From contig JAJBVJ010000098.1 of assembly GCA_020859875.1 (NCBI GenBank), positions 1 to 14,265 of the forward strand: DNA of 14,265 nt, in the 5' to 3' direction. A program made the position numbers and the translations under genes. How positions within the stretch are numbered: the stretch's first letter is position 1; each line of letters starts with the position of its first letter. Below are positions 1-8,235 of this stretch, one piece after another. A model generated the notes under the pieces. That model was given only the letters and a program-made list of their open reading frames with translations. It was not told the origin of the DNA and ran no database searches. The stretch comes from Rikenellaceae bacterium (GTDB taxonomy: Bacteria > Bacteroidota > Bacteroidia > Bacteroidales > Rikenellaceae).

Positions 1-10
1 CATTTTGAAT

Positions 11-18
11 TAATTTTG
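11..18 (+). promoter_or_regulatory. -7 promoter element of gdhA (TAATTTTG)
   Basis: TAATTTTG matches the Bacteroidota sigma-ABfr -7 consensus TAnnTTTG exactly and lies 44 bases before the gdhA ATG. The matching -33 TTTG would fall left of the window, so only half of the promoter can be judged. No Shine-Dalgarno precedes the ATG, which is usual in this phylum. Confidence 0.5.
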
Positions 19-62
19 CAGACCTGAACCGAATCGAAAACAGACAAATCGAAAGCAAAACT

Positions 63-1419
63 ATGGAAACACAGGTAAGGCAGTACGTAGATACGTTTAT
101 GGCCAACGTAAAAGCCAAGAACCCGGGCGAGCCCGAATTTCACCAGGCGGTGCAGGAGGTGGTCGAAAGCCTGGCCCCCTACATCGTGGAGAACCCGCAG
201 CTTATGAAGATGAAGGTTCTCGAACGTATAGCCGAACCCGAGCGCGTAATCATGTTCCGCGTTCCGTGGATGAACGACCGCGGGGAGGTAGAGATCAACA
301 AGGGGTTCCGGGTGCAGATGAACAGCGCCATAGGCCCATATAAAGGGGGACTGCGCTTCCACGCAAGCGTGAATCTGGGAATTCTGAAATTCCTCGCCTT
401 CGAACAGGTGTTCAAGAACAGCCTCACGACGCTCCCGATGGGGGGGCGGCAAGGGAGGTTCCGACTTCAACCCCAAAGGCAAGTCCGACAACGAGGTGAT
501 GAAGTTTTGCCAGAGCTTCATGACCGAGCTCCAGAGACATGTGGGTCAGGACACCGATGTTCCGGCAGGGGACATCGGCGTGGGTGCCCGCGAGATCGGG
601 TTCCTCTTCGGCCAGTATAAGCGCCTTCGCAACGAGTTCACCGGCACCCTCACGGGTAAAGGCCTCGACTGGGGCGGGTCACTCATACGTCCCGAAGCCA
701 CCGGCTACGGCACCTGCTACTTCGCCCAAGCCATGCTCGCAACGCGGGGAGACAGCTTCGCAGGTAAGACCGTCGCAGTCTCCGGCTCGGGAAATGTGGC
801 GCAGTATGCGGTAGAGAAGGCCACCCAGCTCGGCGCGAAGGTCGTCACCCTGTCCGATTCCAGCGGCTATATATACGATCCGGACGGGATCGATCCCAAA
901 AAGCTGGAATATGTAAAGGAGCTCAAAAACATATTCCGCGGCCGTATGAGCGAATATGCCGAAAAATATCCATCCGCCGAGTATTTCCCGGGCGAGCGCC
1001 CCTGGGGTGTTAAGTGTGACATCGCCCTTCCCTGCGCGACCCAGAACGAGATCAGCGGCCGGGAGGCCGAAACGCTTGTCTCTAACGGATGTATCTGCGT
1101 GGCAGAAGGGGCCAATATGCCCAGCACACCCGAGGCGATCGATGCGTATCACAGGGCCGGCATCCTCTTCGGCCCCGGAAAGGCGGCCAATGCGGGCGGG
1201 GTCGCCGTCTCGGGCCTCGAAATGACCCAAAATTCGATCCGCCTGAAATGGACACGCGAAGAGGTGGACGAAAAGCTGCAAAGCATTATGAGCGACATCC
1301 ACGACACCTGCGTCAAATACGGAACCCAGCCGGACGGCACGGTAAATTATGTTAAGGGTGCCAACATCGGAGGTTTCATCAAGGTAGCCAACGCCATGCT
1401 GGCCGAAGGCATCGTATAG
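63..1419 (+). pseudogene. gdhA: NADP-type glutamate dehydrogenase, interrupted by a one-base frameshift
   Basis: Hexameric-type glutamate dehydrogenase, which reductively aminates 2-oxoglutarate with ammonium to glutamate in the cytoplasm. Two frames together make the protein: the first gives residues 1-128, ending in LPMGG; the second resumes with GKGGSDFNPKGKSDNEV and runs to 1419. Removing one G from the G7 run at 440-446 restores a continuous 451-residue protein, close to the ~445 usual for the family. The substrate-binding GPYKGGLRFH motif is at ~91-100. The catalytic lysine of the GGGKGG signature would be K130, directly after the break. The C-terminal half carries the Rossmann fold (VAVSGSGNVAQYA). 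As sequenced, the first frame runs out of frame to 620 and ends at 185 residues, so no active enzyme is encoded. This is either a recent pseudogene, a slippage-variable tract or a sequencing error. The intact remainder favours an error or a very recent event. The gene is monocistronic: promoter at 11-18, terminator after the stop. Confidence 0.93.
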
Positions 1420-1458
1420 CGTTAAATGGTTCAAGACCGATAAGGGATTATTTCCCGC

Positions 1459-1490
1459 AAAGGGGCGGATATATTTATCCGCCTTTTTCT
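1459..1490 (+). terminator. Rho-independent terminator after gdhA
   Basis: Inverted repeat GGCGGAT (1464-1470) / ATCCGCC (1477-1483) with a 6-base loop, followed by CTTTTTCTTT. An A/G-rich flank on the left can extend the stem into the T run. It separates gdhA from the next gene. Confidence 0.8.
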
Positions 1491-1556
1491 TTATTAGGCC
1501 ACAAAGTACGCGGGATTATTTCTATATTGCATGGAAATACATGAAGTCAGTAAACT

Positions 1557-2591
1557 ATGGGAAAGGAAAAATACACAGCCGCCGACAACAGGTATGAAAA
1601 GATGCAGTACCGCCGCTGCGGTGCGAGCGGGCTGTTACTTCCGGCCGTCTCCCTCGGGCTGTGGCATAATTTCGGGAGTGTCGACAAATATAAAAATTAC
1701 AGCCGGATAGCATTCACGGCATTCGACCACGGGATCACCCATTTCGACCTTGCGAACAACTACGGGCCGGCACCGGGAAGTGCCGAGGTGAATTTCGGCA
1801 AAATACTGCGCGACGGGCTGGGAGCTTACCGCGACCAACTTATTATTTCGACCAAAGCCGGCTACGATATGTGGCCCGGCCCCTATGGCAACTGGGGAAG
1901 CCGGAAGTACCTTATGGCGAGCCTCGACCAGAGCCTGCGCCGCATGGGGCTCGACTACGTGGACATCTTTTATTCCCACCGTCCCGACCCGCAGACACCC
2001 CTCGACGAGACGATGGGCGCCCTGTCTGACATCGTGCGTCGCGGGAAAGCCCTCTATGCCGGAATATCGAACTACGATCCCGATCACACCCGGCGCGCAG
2101 TGGAGATCCTGCGCCGGAACGGCACCCCGTGTCTGATACACCAGGTGAAATATTCCATGTTCGAGCGTTTCCCCGAGCAGGGGCTCACCGAAGTGCTCCG
2201 GCACGAGGGAGTGGGCCTCATAGCATTCTCGCCCCTGGCCCAGGGACTTCTCACGGACAGATACCTCGACGGAATTCCCGAGGGGTCGCGGGCCGCACGA
2301 AGTACCGGGTTCCTTCGAAGGGAGCAGGTGAGCGGCGAGGTAATAGAAAAGGTTGGGCGGCTCGATGCGATCGCATCGGGTCGGGGACAGACCCTCGCTC
2401 AAATGGCCATAGCGTGGCTGCTCCGGTCGGATATTACGGCCAGCGTACTGGTGGGTGCCAGCTCCCCGGCCCAGCTCGAAGACAATCTCGGGGCATTGGA
2501 ACAGCTCCATTTTACCGACGCCGAGCTGGCCGAAATAGAGGCCGTCCTGGGCAGGCAGCAGGGCCCTGACGCCCCGTACGGGGGTTCATAA
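1557..2591 (+). CDS. yghZ: Aldo/keto reductase, L-glyceraldehyde-3-phosphate reductase (YghZ) family
   Basis: Cytoplasmic NADPH-dependent reductase of 344 residues, of the AKR14/YghZ type. YghZ reduces L-glyceraldehyde 3-phosphate and other reactive aldehydes such as methylglyoxal. The N-terminal MQYRRCGASGLLLPAVSLG and the blocks FDLANNYGPAPGSAE, STKAGYDMWPGPYG and FYSHRPD closely match E. coli YghZ. The AKR catalytic tetrad is visible as D64, Y69, K100 and H141. The cofactor-binding C-terminal segments are AFSPLAQGLLTDRYL (~223-237) and SVLVGASSPAQLEDN (~296-310). Length is normal for the family and the barrel is complete. It stands alone between the gdhA terminator and the promoter of the next unit. 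I see no clear promoter in the 65 bases before it and no Shine-Dalgarno. The physiological substrate in this organism is inferred from family membership only. Confidence 0.93.
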   Translation: MGKEKYTAADNRYEKMQYRRCGASGLLLPAVSLGLWHNFGSVDKYKNYSRIAFTAFDHGITHFDLANNYGPAPGSAEVNFGKILRDGLGAYRDQLIISTKAGYDMWPGPYGNWGSRKYLMASLDQSLRRMGLDYVDIFYSHRPDPQTPLDETMGALSDIVRRGKALYAGISNYDPDHTRRAVEILRRNGTPCLIHQVKYSMFERFPEQGLTEVLRHEGVGLIAFSPLAQGLLTDRYLDGIPEGSRAARSTGFLRREQVSGEVIEKVGRLDAIASGRGQTLAQMAIAWLLRSDITASVLVGASSPAQLEDNLGALEQLHFTDAELAEIEAVLGRQQGPDAPYGGS

Positions 2592-2646
2592 AGGGTTTAT
2601 TTTCGAAAGTTTAGCCGTCCCGTCTGGGTTTTCGGCAAATTCTTCG

Positions 2647-2654
2647 TATCTTTG
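2647..2654 (+). promoter_or_regulatory. -7 promoter element for the GT5-like/DUF4270 unit (TATCTTTG)
   Basis: TATCTTTG is an exact match to the Bacteroidota -7 consensus TAnnTTTG, 29 bases before the ATG at 2684. No good -33 TTTG is visible at the expected distance, so the promoter call rests on the -7 element and its position. Confidence 0.5.
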
Positions 2655-2683
2655 TGGTCGAATCGTCGAAAAAGTAACCACTG

Positions 2684-3493
2684 ATGAGCAACTGCAAAAT
2701 TCTCTACGTCTGTCAGGAAATAACTCCCTACCTACCCGAGACAGGCATGTCTAAGCTATGCAGGACACTTTCTCAGTCGATGCAGGAAAAAGGCAACGAG
2801 ATACGCACCTTCATGCCGCGGTACGGCAATATAAATGAAAGGCGCAACCAGCTGCACGAGGTTATCCGCCTTTCGGGAATGAACCTGATAATCGACGACA
2901 ACGACCACCAGCTGATAATCAAGGTAGCCTCGATCCCTTCCGCCCGCGTCCAGATATACTTTATCGACAACGACGACTATTTCAGCCGCAAATATATGCT
3001 CACCGACGCCGCCGGCAATTATTTCCCGGACAATGACGAAAGGGCCATATTCTTTGCCCGCGGCGTACTCGAAACGGTTAAGAAACTCAGGTGGGAACCC
3101 GCGATAGTCCACTGTCACGGGTGGTTCACCTCCGTGGTTCCGATATACCTGCGCTATGTCTTCGACGACGACCCGCTGTTCCGCAACACCAAAATCGTAA
3201 CCTCGCTCTACGGCGACCGGTTTCCCGGCGAACTGGATCCCAATTTTGCCTCGAAGATCGCCAGCGAGGGCGTTCCCGCCGACAAATTGGAATTAATTTC
3301 ACACCCATCATACGAAAACCTGATCGAGTTCGTTATACAACAGTCCGACGGTGTGATCATGGAGACTGAAGATCCGGGAGCGCAAATTGCAGGATGGCTG
3401 AAACAGTCGGGGAAACCCGTGCTGGAGTATCAGGACAAGTCGGATACAGCTTATTTGGACACTTATCAGAAATTCTATGAAGGACTGCTTTAA
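2684..3493 (+). CDS. Short glycogen/starch synthase-like protein (GT5 N-terminal domain only)
   Basis: A 269-residue protein resembling the N-terminal half of glycogen synthase (GT5, GT-B fold). Full GlgA is about 480 residues. It opens with KILYVCQEITPYLPETG, has MPRYGNINER at ~44-53 as in GlgA, and IVHCHGWFTSVVP at ~141-153, equivalent to the HxHDWxT block. The whole C-terminal nucleotide-binding domain is absent and the gene ends normally, so this is not a truncation by mutation. The KxGGL ADP-glucose motif is replaced by ETGMSK (residues 19-24), and the HxHDW Asp is Gly (HCHGW, 143-147). Glycogen synthase activity is therefore unlikely. Similar short proteins are known to me beside DUF4270 genes in other Bacteroidales. 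The last 17 bases overlap the start of the next gene, so the two are probably translationally coupled. The function is unknown; a sugar-binding or regulatory role is conceivable. Confidence 0.85.
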   Translation: MSNCKILYVCQEITPYLPETGMSKLCRTLSQSMQEKGNEIRTFMPRYGNINERRNQLHEVIRLSGMNLIIDDNDHQLIIKVASIPSARVQIYFIDNDDYFSRKYMLTDAAGNYFPDNDERAIFFARGVLETVKKLRWEPAIVHCHGWFTSVVPIYLRYVFDDDPLFRNTKIVTSLYGDRFPGELDPNFASKIASEGVPADKLELISHPSYENLIEFVIQQSDGVIMETEDPGAQIAGWLKQSGKPVLEYQDKSDTAYLDTYQKFYEGLL

Positions 3494-5150
3494 ACGATTT
3501 TTTCTCCCTTCTTTCTCCATCGTCATTTTTGCAAGCGCTTTTTTCGCCGGCTGTGTCGACGTAGACGACCAGCTCGGTCTCGGCTTTCTGCCCGACGACA
3601 AGGAGATGGTCTTCACCGAGGATATTGTCGGAGGGATCAAGAGCTACATGGCCTTCAACACGGATATGCCCGTCGACCAGCTGAACAGGATGGTGCTGGG
3701 AAATTATCAGACGGACGGCTTCGGCCATATCCGCTCCGGCGCCCTCATACAGTTCGTCCCTTCCTCTTTCGGGAGCAGCAGCAATTACTACGGTTTCAAA
3801 CCCCATATCGACTCCGTTTTCCTTCGGTTGGAAATAACCGAGATCCACGGAGATACCACCGTCGACCAGAAATTCTACGTCTACCAGATGACTAAAGACC
3901 TTCCCAACGGAGATCGGATTTTTTACTATCCGGTGCCATTGGGTGAAAAATTCCTGGCAGATACATGCGCCAACATGACCGATCCGCTCTTCTCTTTCTC
4001 CATGAGGGGCAAACAGGTCGGCAGCGCGGACGTACGGCTGAACGTCGAGCCGGCCGGAGAGATATTCCTGCAGGAGCTCATCGATGTGGATACCCTCCTC
4101 TACCAGGAAGAGGGGCTTTTCGACGCCTTCCGGGAGATGTTCAAGGGATTCTATATTACCCCGAGTCCCGACGAGGTGGAGGCTCCGAAAAACTCCGCGC
4201 TCTATGTCATCTCGCCCATGGCCTCGTACGATTCTTCTTACGGCTACCTCACGGACGAGACCTATTTCTTTATTTGCGGCCATAACCACTACAACCCGGA
4301 CGATCCGGAAGATACGTGGGACGAGGACGACGACGAACCCGATACCGACACACACGACGGGGTCACCTACCACATAAAGAACATCTTTACCAACGACTCA
4401 TCCAATAGCCGGTACCCGGTCATTTATTCCTTCTTCGACAACTATTACGAGGATGCGAACACCAATGTGATGGTACTGGAACGAAGCTACGCTGGTAGTC
4501 TGGTCGATCCGGACGACTTCGTCGACACCGACGATTTCGTGAGCGGAACCCTCGCAAACCAATCGCCCATATATATACAGGGCCTGTTGGGGGTGGCCGG
4601 TTACCTCGACCTCGACGGGGATTTCATCGACAACCTGCGGGCCCTGTCGGTCTATGAAGGTGAAGAGAGAATCCTCAATGTGAACAGGGCCAGGCTCTAC
4701 GTATGGCTCGAAGACGGAAACGACGTCGACAAACTCGACAAAGCCCCCACCCGGCTCGGGATGTACTACGATTACAGCGGATACGACGACTACGACGAAG
4801 ATAATCCCGACAATACGGTGACTTTCGGCGGACGGAAACCGTACCATATACCCGACTACAATTATGTGTACGAACAGGCATACAGCACTTCGCTCAGCTA
4901 TGGCGGCTATATAAACCGTGCCACGGGTTATTACGAAATGGACATCACGATGTACATCCGCGACCTGCTCACCGACGAGGATACCCCCAAACAGGTATGG
5001 CTGGCTCCCGGGGCTACCTCGGACGTGCTCTTCACCCCGTCACAGGTCGCTATCCAAAACCCCTACTGGAACGGGGTCGGAGATCCGCCCAAAACGGCGA
5101 TACAGCTAAAGCTGACATATACGCTGCTAAAGAAAACGATAGACCAGTAA
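3477..5150 (+). CDS. DUF4270 family outer-membrane lipoprotein
   Basis: A 557-residue DUF4270 protein of unknown function. A basic start (MKDCFKRFF), a hydrophobic stretch at ~9-25 and the lipobox FAGC (Cys26) mark a signal-peptidase II lipoprotein. The acidic residues immediately after the cysteine (CVDVDD) resemble the lipoprotein export signal that sends Bacteroidota lipoproteins to the cell surface; surface location is inferred. The family-typical region FLPDDKEMVFTEDI through VLGNYQTDGFGHIRSG lies at ~37-86. A strongly acidic low-complexity segment is at ~275-300 (DDPEDTWDEDDDEPDTDTHD), and the rest looks beta-rich. The start overlaps the previous gene by 17 bases in another reading frame, so it follows that gene on one transcript. 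A perfect 10-bp terminator follows. The partner gene's sugar-nucleotide-like fold suggests an envelope polysaccharide link, but nothing in the sequence proves it. Confidence 0.88.
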   Translation: MKDCFKRFFLPSFSIVIFASAFFAGCVDVDDQLGLGFLPDDKEMVFTEDIVGGIKSYMAFNTDMPVDQLNRMVLGNYQTDGFGHIRSGALIQFVPSSFGSSSNYYGFKPHIDSVFLRLEITEIHGDTTVDQKFYVYQMTKDLPNGDRIFYYPVPLGEKFLADTCANMTDPLFSFSMRGKQVGSADVRLNVEPAGEIFLQELIDVDTLLYQEEGLFDAFREMFKGFYITPSPDEVEAPKNSALYVISPMASYDSSYGYLTDETYFFICGHNHYNPDDPEDTWDEDDDEPDTDTHDGVTYHIKNIFTNDSSNSRYPVIYSFFDNYYEDANTNVMVLERSYAGSLVDPDDFVDTDDFVSGTLANQSPIYIQGLLGVAGYLDLDGDFIDNLRALSVYEGEERILNVNRARLYVWLEDGNDVDKLDKAPTRLGMYYDYSGYDDYDEDNPDNTVTFGGRKPYHIPDYNYVYEQAYSTSLSYGGYINRATGYYEMDITMYIRDLLTDEDTPKQVWLAPGATSDVLFTPSQVAIQNPYWNGVGDPPKTAIQLKLTYTLLKKTIDQ

Positions 5151-5160
5151 CCGCCCGGAA

Positions 5161-5200
5161 GAGACCAAACCTAAAGTACCCTTTAGGTTTTCTCTTTTTT
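5161..5200 (+). terminator. Rho-independent terminator after the DUF4270 gene
   Basis: Perfect inverted repeat AAACCTAAAG (5167-5176) / CTTTAGGTTT (5181-5190) with loop TACC, followed by TCTCTTTTTT. The flanking GAGA/TCTC can add pairs after a two-base bulge. It isolates the two-gene unit from topA. Confidence 0.88.
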
Positions 5201-5255
5201 AACCGCCCCGCGCGGATGCGGACAGAAAAATATTGATTTTTGCATATAGACAGTT

Positions 5256-7571
5256 ATGCACGAAAACTTAGTAATAGTCGAGTCGCCTGCAAAGGCTAAG
5301 ACTCTCGAAAAATTCCTCGGAAAGGAATTTACGGTAAAATCCAGTTACGGACACATCCGCGACCTCGCCAAGAAAGACCTCGGCATCGACATAGAGCACG
5401 GTTTTACCCCCACCTACGAAGTCTCGCCCGACAAGAAGAAAGTCGTGCCCGAACTCGCCAAAGCGGCCAAATCGGCCAAGGCCGTATGGCTCGCCTCCGA
5501 TGAAGACCGCGAAGGGGAAGCCATCGCCTGGCACCTCACACAGGTACTGGGTCTTCCGGTGGAGACCACCCGACGGATTGTGTTCCACGAGATCACCAAA
5601 GGGGCGATCCTCGATGCAGTGGAAAATCCCCGCACACTCGATATGAACCTTGTCAATGCCCAGCAGGCGCGCAGGGTTCTCGACCGAATAGTGGGTTTCG
5701 AACTTTCGCCCCTGTTGTGGCGAAAGGTAAAGCCGTCGCTCAGCGCCGGTAGGGTGCAGAGTGTAACCGTCAGGCTCGTGGTGGAACGCGAAAGGGAGAT
5801 ACTGGATTTCACACCCACGCAGTATTACCGCGTCTCGGCCCTTTTCTACAATACGGCAGACCTTAAAAAGATACTTTTCAGGGCCGAGCTCAACAAGCGC
5901 TTCGAAACGCACGACCAGGCACAACGGTTCCTCGAATCGTGCTCCGCTTCGACCTTTACGGTCGAGTCGGTCGAGAAAAAGCCGGGGCAACGGTTTCCCG
6001 CCCCGCCCTTCACCACCTCTACACTCCAGCAGGAGGCCTCCCGCAAGCTAGGAATGTCGGTATCGCAAACCATGGCAACGGCCCAGCGGTTGTACGAGAA
6101 CGGGCTTATAACCTACATGCGTACCGATTCGGTCAACCTCTCCAAACAAGCCCTCGCGGCCTCGAAAGAGGAGATAGTAAAGCTGTTCGGTGCACCTTAT
6201 TCCCATACGCGCAACTACAAAACCGGGACGAAGGGAGCCCAGGAAGCCCACGAAGCGATCCGGCCCTCCTATTTCGACCGCAGCACACTCGAGGGCGGAA
6301 CCCCGGCCGAAAGGAAGCTGTACGAACTTATATGGAAACGCGCCGTGGCCTCGCAAATGGCACCGGCCCAGATTGAAAAGACGATCGTAAAGATCGACGG
6401 GTCGAATCTTTCGGAACATTTCACGGCCACCGGCGAGGTCGTGCTATTCGACGGTTTCCTCAAACTCTACACCGAGTCGCACGACGACGAACCTTCCGGC
6501 GACGAGCAGGCGCTGCTTCCGCAAATGGTCCCGGGCGACGTCGTAGAATATAAGAACATTACGGCTACCCAGAGCTTTACCAAGGCTCCGCCGCGTTACA
6601 GCGAGGCATCGCTGGTGCGGCGGCTCGAAGAGCTGGGCATCGGCCGACCTTCGACCTACGCTCCCACGATAAGCACCGTGATAAACCGCGGCTATGTAAT
6701 CAAACAGAACCGCGACGGGGTAAAACGGGAATATGAGGTGCTGAAACTGGAAAAGGGTGAGGTGAAGTCCTCCAAGGCCTGCGAAACCACGGGCCGCGAA
6801 AAGAACCGCCTCTCCCCGACCGACATCGGGATGCTGGTGAATGACTACCTCGAATCGCAGTTCGCCAATATACTCGATTATAATTTCACCGCGAAGGTGG
6901 AAAAGGAGTTCGACGAGATCGCCGAGGGCAGCCAGTCGTGGACGGATATGATCGGGGAGTTCTACAACAGGTTTCACCCTGAGGTAGAAGCTGCACTCGA
7001 AAATACCGACCCCCAGAAGATCAACAAGGTGAGGGTGCTGGGTACCGACCCGGCCACGGGTGGACAGGTCTCGGCCCGCATCGGCCGCTACGGCCCCATA
7101 GTGCAGATCGAAAATGAGGGCGAAAAGCCCCGCTATGCAAGCTTGCGCAAAGACCAACTGATCGCTTCTATAACGCTCCAGGAGGCCCTGGAGCTCTTCT
7201 CGCTACCGCGCACCCTGGGGGAGCTGGACGGTGGGGAGGTGGTGGTAAGCATCGGACGGTTCGGGCCCTACGTGCGTTACGACGGTAAGTTCACATCGCT
7301 CGAAAAAAGCGACGATCCCTATTCGATCACCCTGGAACGTGCCCGGGAGCTGATCGAGCAGAAAAAGCAAAAGGAGAAGGATGCAAAAACCCCGCTGGTG
7401 ACTTTCCCCGAAGAACCGGAGCTGCTCGTTCTCAAAGGGCGATACGGCCCCTACATATCATACAAAAAGAAAAACTACCCGATCCCGCGCAAACAGGATC
7501 CCGCCGCACTCACCCTCGAAGAGGCCCGCGGGATAATAGCCAAAAAGGACGAAAAGGATTCCAAAAAATAG
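5256..7571 (+). CDS. topA: DNA topoisomerase I (type IA)
   Basis: Type IA topoisomerase of 771 residues that relaxes negative supercoils by single-strand passage. The N-terminal TOPRIM domain starts at NLVIVESPAKAKT (E9) and carries the metal-binding motif SDEDREGE (D82, D84). The catalytic tyrosine is Y287 in GLITYMRTDSVNLS, followed by the AHEAIRPS motif near residue 330. After the core come glycine-rich topoisomerase C-terminal repeats, recognisable by RIGRYGPIV (~610), SIGRFGPYVRY (~665) and KGRYGPYISY (~727), instead of the zinc ribbons of the E. coli enzyme. The tail is lysine-rich. Length and architecture are normal for Bacteroidota TopA. The gene sits alone between two terminators. 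A weak -7 candidate (GATTTTTG, 5235-5242, one mismatch) lies 13 bases before the ATG, which would leave a very short leader. Confidence 0.97.
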   Translation: MHENLVIVESPAKAKTLEKFLGKEFTVKSSYGHIRDLAKKDLGIDIEHGFTPTYEVSPDKKKVVPELAKAAKSAKAVWLASDEDREGEAIAWHLTQVLGLPVETTRRIVFHEITKGAILDAVENPRTLDMNLVNAQQARRVLDRIVGFELSPLLWRKVKPSLSAGRVQSVTVRLVVEREREILDFTPTQYYRVSALFYNTADLKKILFRAELNKRFETHDQAQRFLESCSASTFTVESVEKKPGQRFPAPPFTTSTLQQEASRKLGMSVSQTMATAQRLYENGLITYMRTDSVNLSKQALAASKEEIVKLFGAPYSHTRNYKTGTKGAQEAHEAIRPSYFDRSTLEGGTPAERKLYELIWKRAVASQMAPAQIEKTIVKIDGSNLSEHFTATGEVVLFDGFLKLYTESHDDEPSGDEQALLPQMVPGDVVEYKNITATQSFTKAPPRYSEASLVRRLEELGIGRPSTYAPTISTVINRGYVIKQNRDGVKREYEVLKLEKGEVKSSKACETTGREKNRLSPTDIGMLVNDYLESQFANILDYNFTAKVEKEFDEIAEGSQSWTDMIGEFYNRFHPEVEAALENTDPQKINKVRVLGTDPATGGQVSARIGRYGPIVQIENEGEKPRYASLRKDQLIASITLQEALELFSLPRTLGELDGGEVVVSIGRFGPYVRYDGKFTSLEKSDDPYSITLERARELIEQKKQKEKDAKTPLVTFPEEPELLVLKGRYGPYISYKKKNYPIPRKQDPAALTLEEARGIIAKKDEKDSKK

Positions 7572-7574
7572 AGA

Positions 7575-7608
7575 CCGGCGGCGCGAAGATTAGCGCCGCC
7601 GGCATTTT
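7575..7608 (+). terminator. Terminator-like hairpin after topA
   Basis: Perfect 10-bp GC-rich inverted repeat CCGGCGGCGC (7575-7584) / GCGCCGCCGG (7593-7602) with an 8-base loop, three bases past the topA stop and followed by CATTTTAG. The T run is short, but position and stem strength fit a terminator. Confidence 0.72.
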
Positions 7609-7688
7609 AGGGCCGCATGGGCGGGGTATTTGACGGTTTACGGACATTACATATTACCCAGCCATTATTTTACAGCCTTTGCTGTTTT

Positions 7689-8235
7689 CTATACGGCCTG
7701 ATAAATATTCACTACCCTCCGTCCCTGGCAGAGCGCTTTTTTAACGGTATAGTGTGTACCCCCCCGGGCTTCCGTCATAGTAGCAGATCAGGGCCGAACT
7801 GTGATTCACTAAAAGGTCGTTGCGGCGGTGGAAGCAGTCACGGCGGTACTGGGGAGACACTATCACTTCCGACCGGCAAAATGAGAGAATCTTCCGGTAG
7901 GCCTCCCTGTCCTGCGGGCGGAAGCGGTCAGCCTGCCCCGGAAATGGGATAAGGGCGATCAGGTTCGCCTGCCGGCCGGCCGCTATCCGCCTGCATACGG
8001 CAAGGCCCGCCATCAGGTCGAACCCGGCGGCCATTCCGCACAGAAATGTATCGAACCCCTCCTCCATCAGGTTCCCGACCGCAGTATCGAGCCTGGCCGC
8101 GATGCCCGAAAGATATTCCCCGGCCGTGTTGCTATTCCCGCTGAAGAGGGCCCCCTGACGGGGAGGCACTATTTTCCTGTGCCCGCTGAAGGCCGCAGTC
8201 CGCTGCCGGTCGTATGTGATCTCACTGCCGAACAT
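7689..8235 (-). CDS. DUF1273 / SLOG-family protein (YpsA-like), frameshifted near its C-terminus
   Basis: SLOG-superfamily protein of the DUF1273 type. These have a Rossmann-like fold predicted to bind nucleotide-derived ligands; B. subtilis YpsA is the best-known relative. Visible family blocks are AFSGHRKI (~15-22), FDTFLCGMAAGFDLMAGLAV, IPFPGQADRF, YRKIL, RRNDLLVNHSS and ICYYDGSPGG. As sequenced, the frame ends at 7741 (164 residues) with the abnormal tail YTLYR. Removing one base from the C7 run at 7759-7765 (G7 in the coding strand) gives THYTVKKALCQGRRVVNIYQ and a stop at 7689. That is 181 residues and the normal family ending. The start at 8235 has no Shine-Dalgarno. A TAACTTTC sequence is too close upstream to be a convincing promoter. 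No partner gene is adjacent, and the precise ligand and role are unknown. Confidence 0.85.

Noticed and set aside
679..1434. 251-residue open frame antisense to gdhA
   Set aside because: It is a shadow of a conserved gene; GC-rich third positions keep the opposite frame open and the translation resembles no family.
3357..4373. 338-residue open frame antisense to the DUF4270 gene
   Set aside because: The valine/glycine-rich translation is a mirror of the acidic coding strand. The plus-strand gene has a signal peptide, a family match and a terminator.
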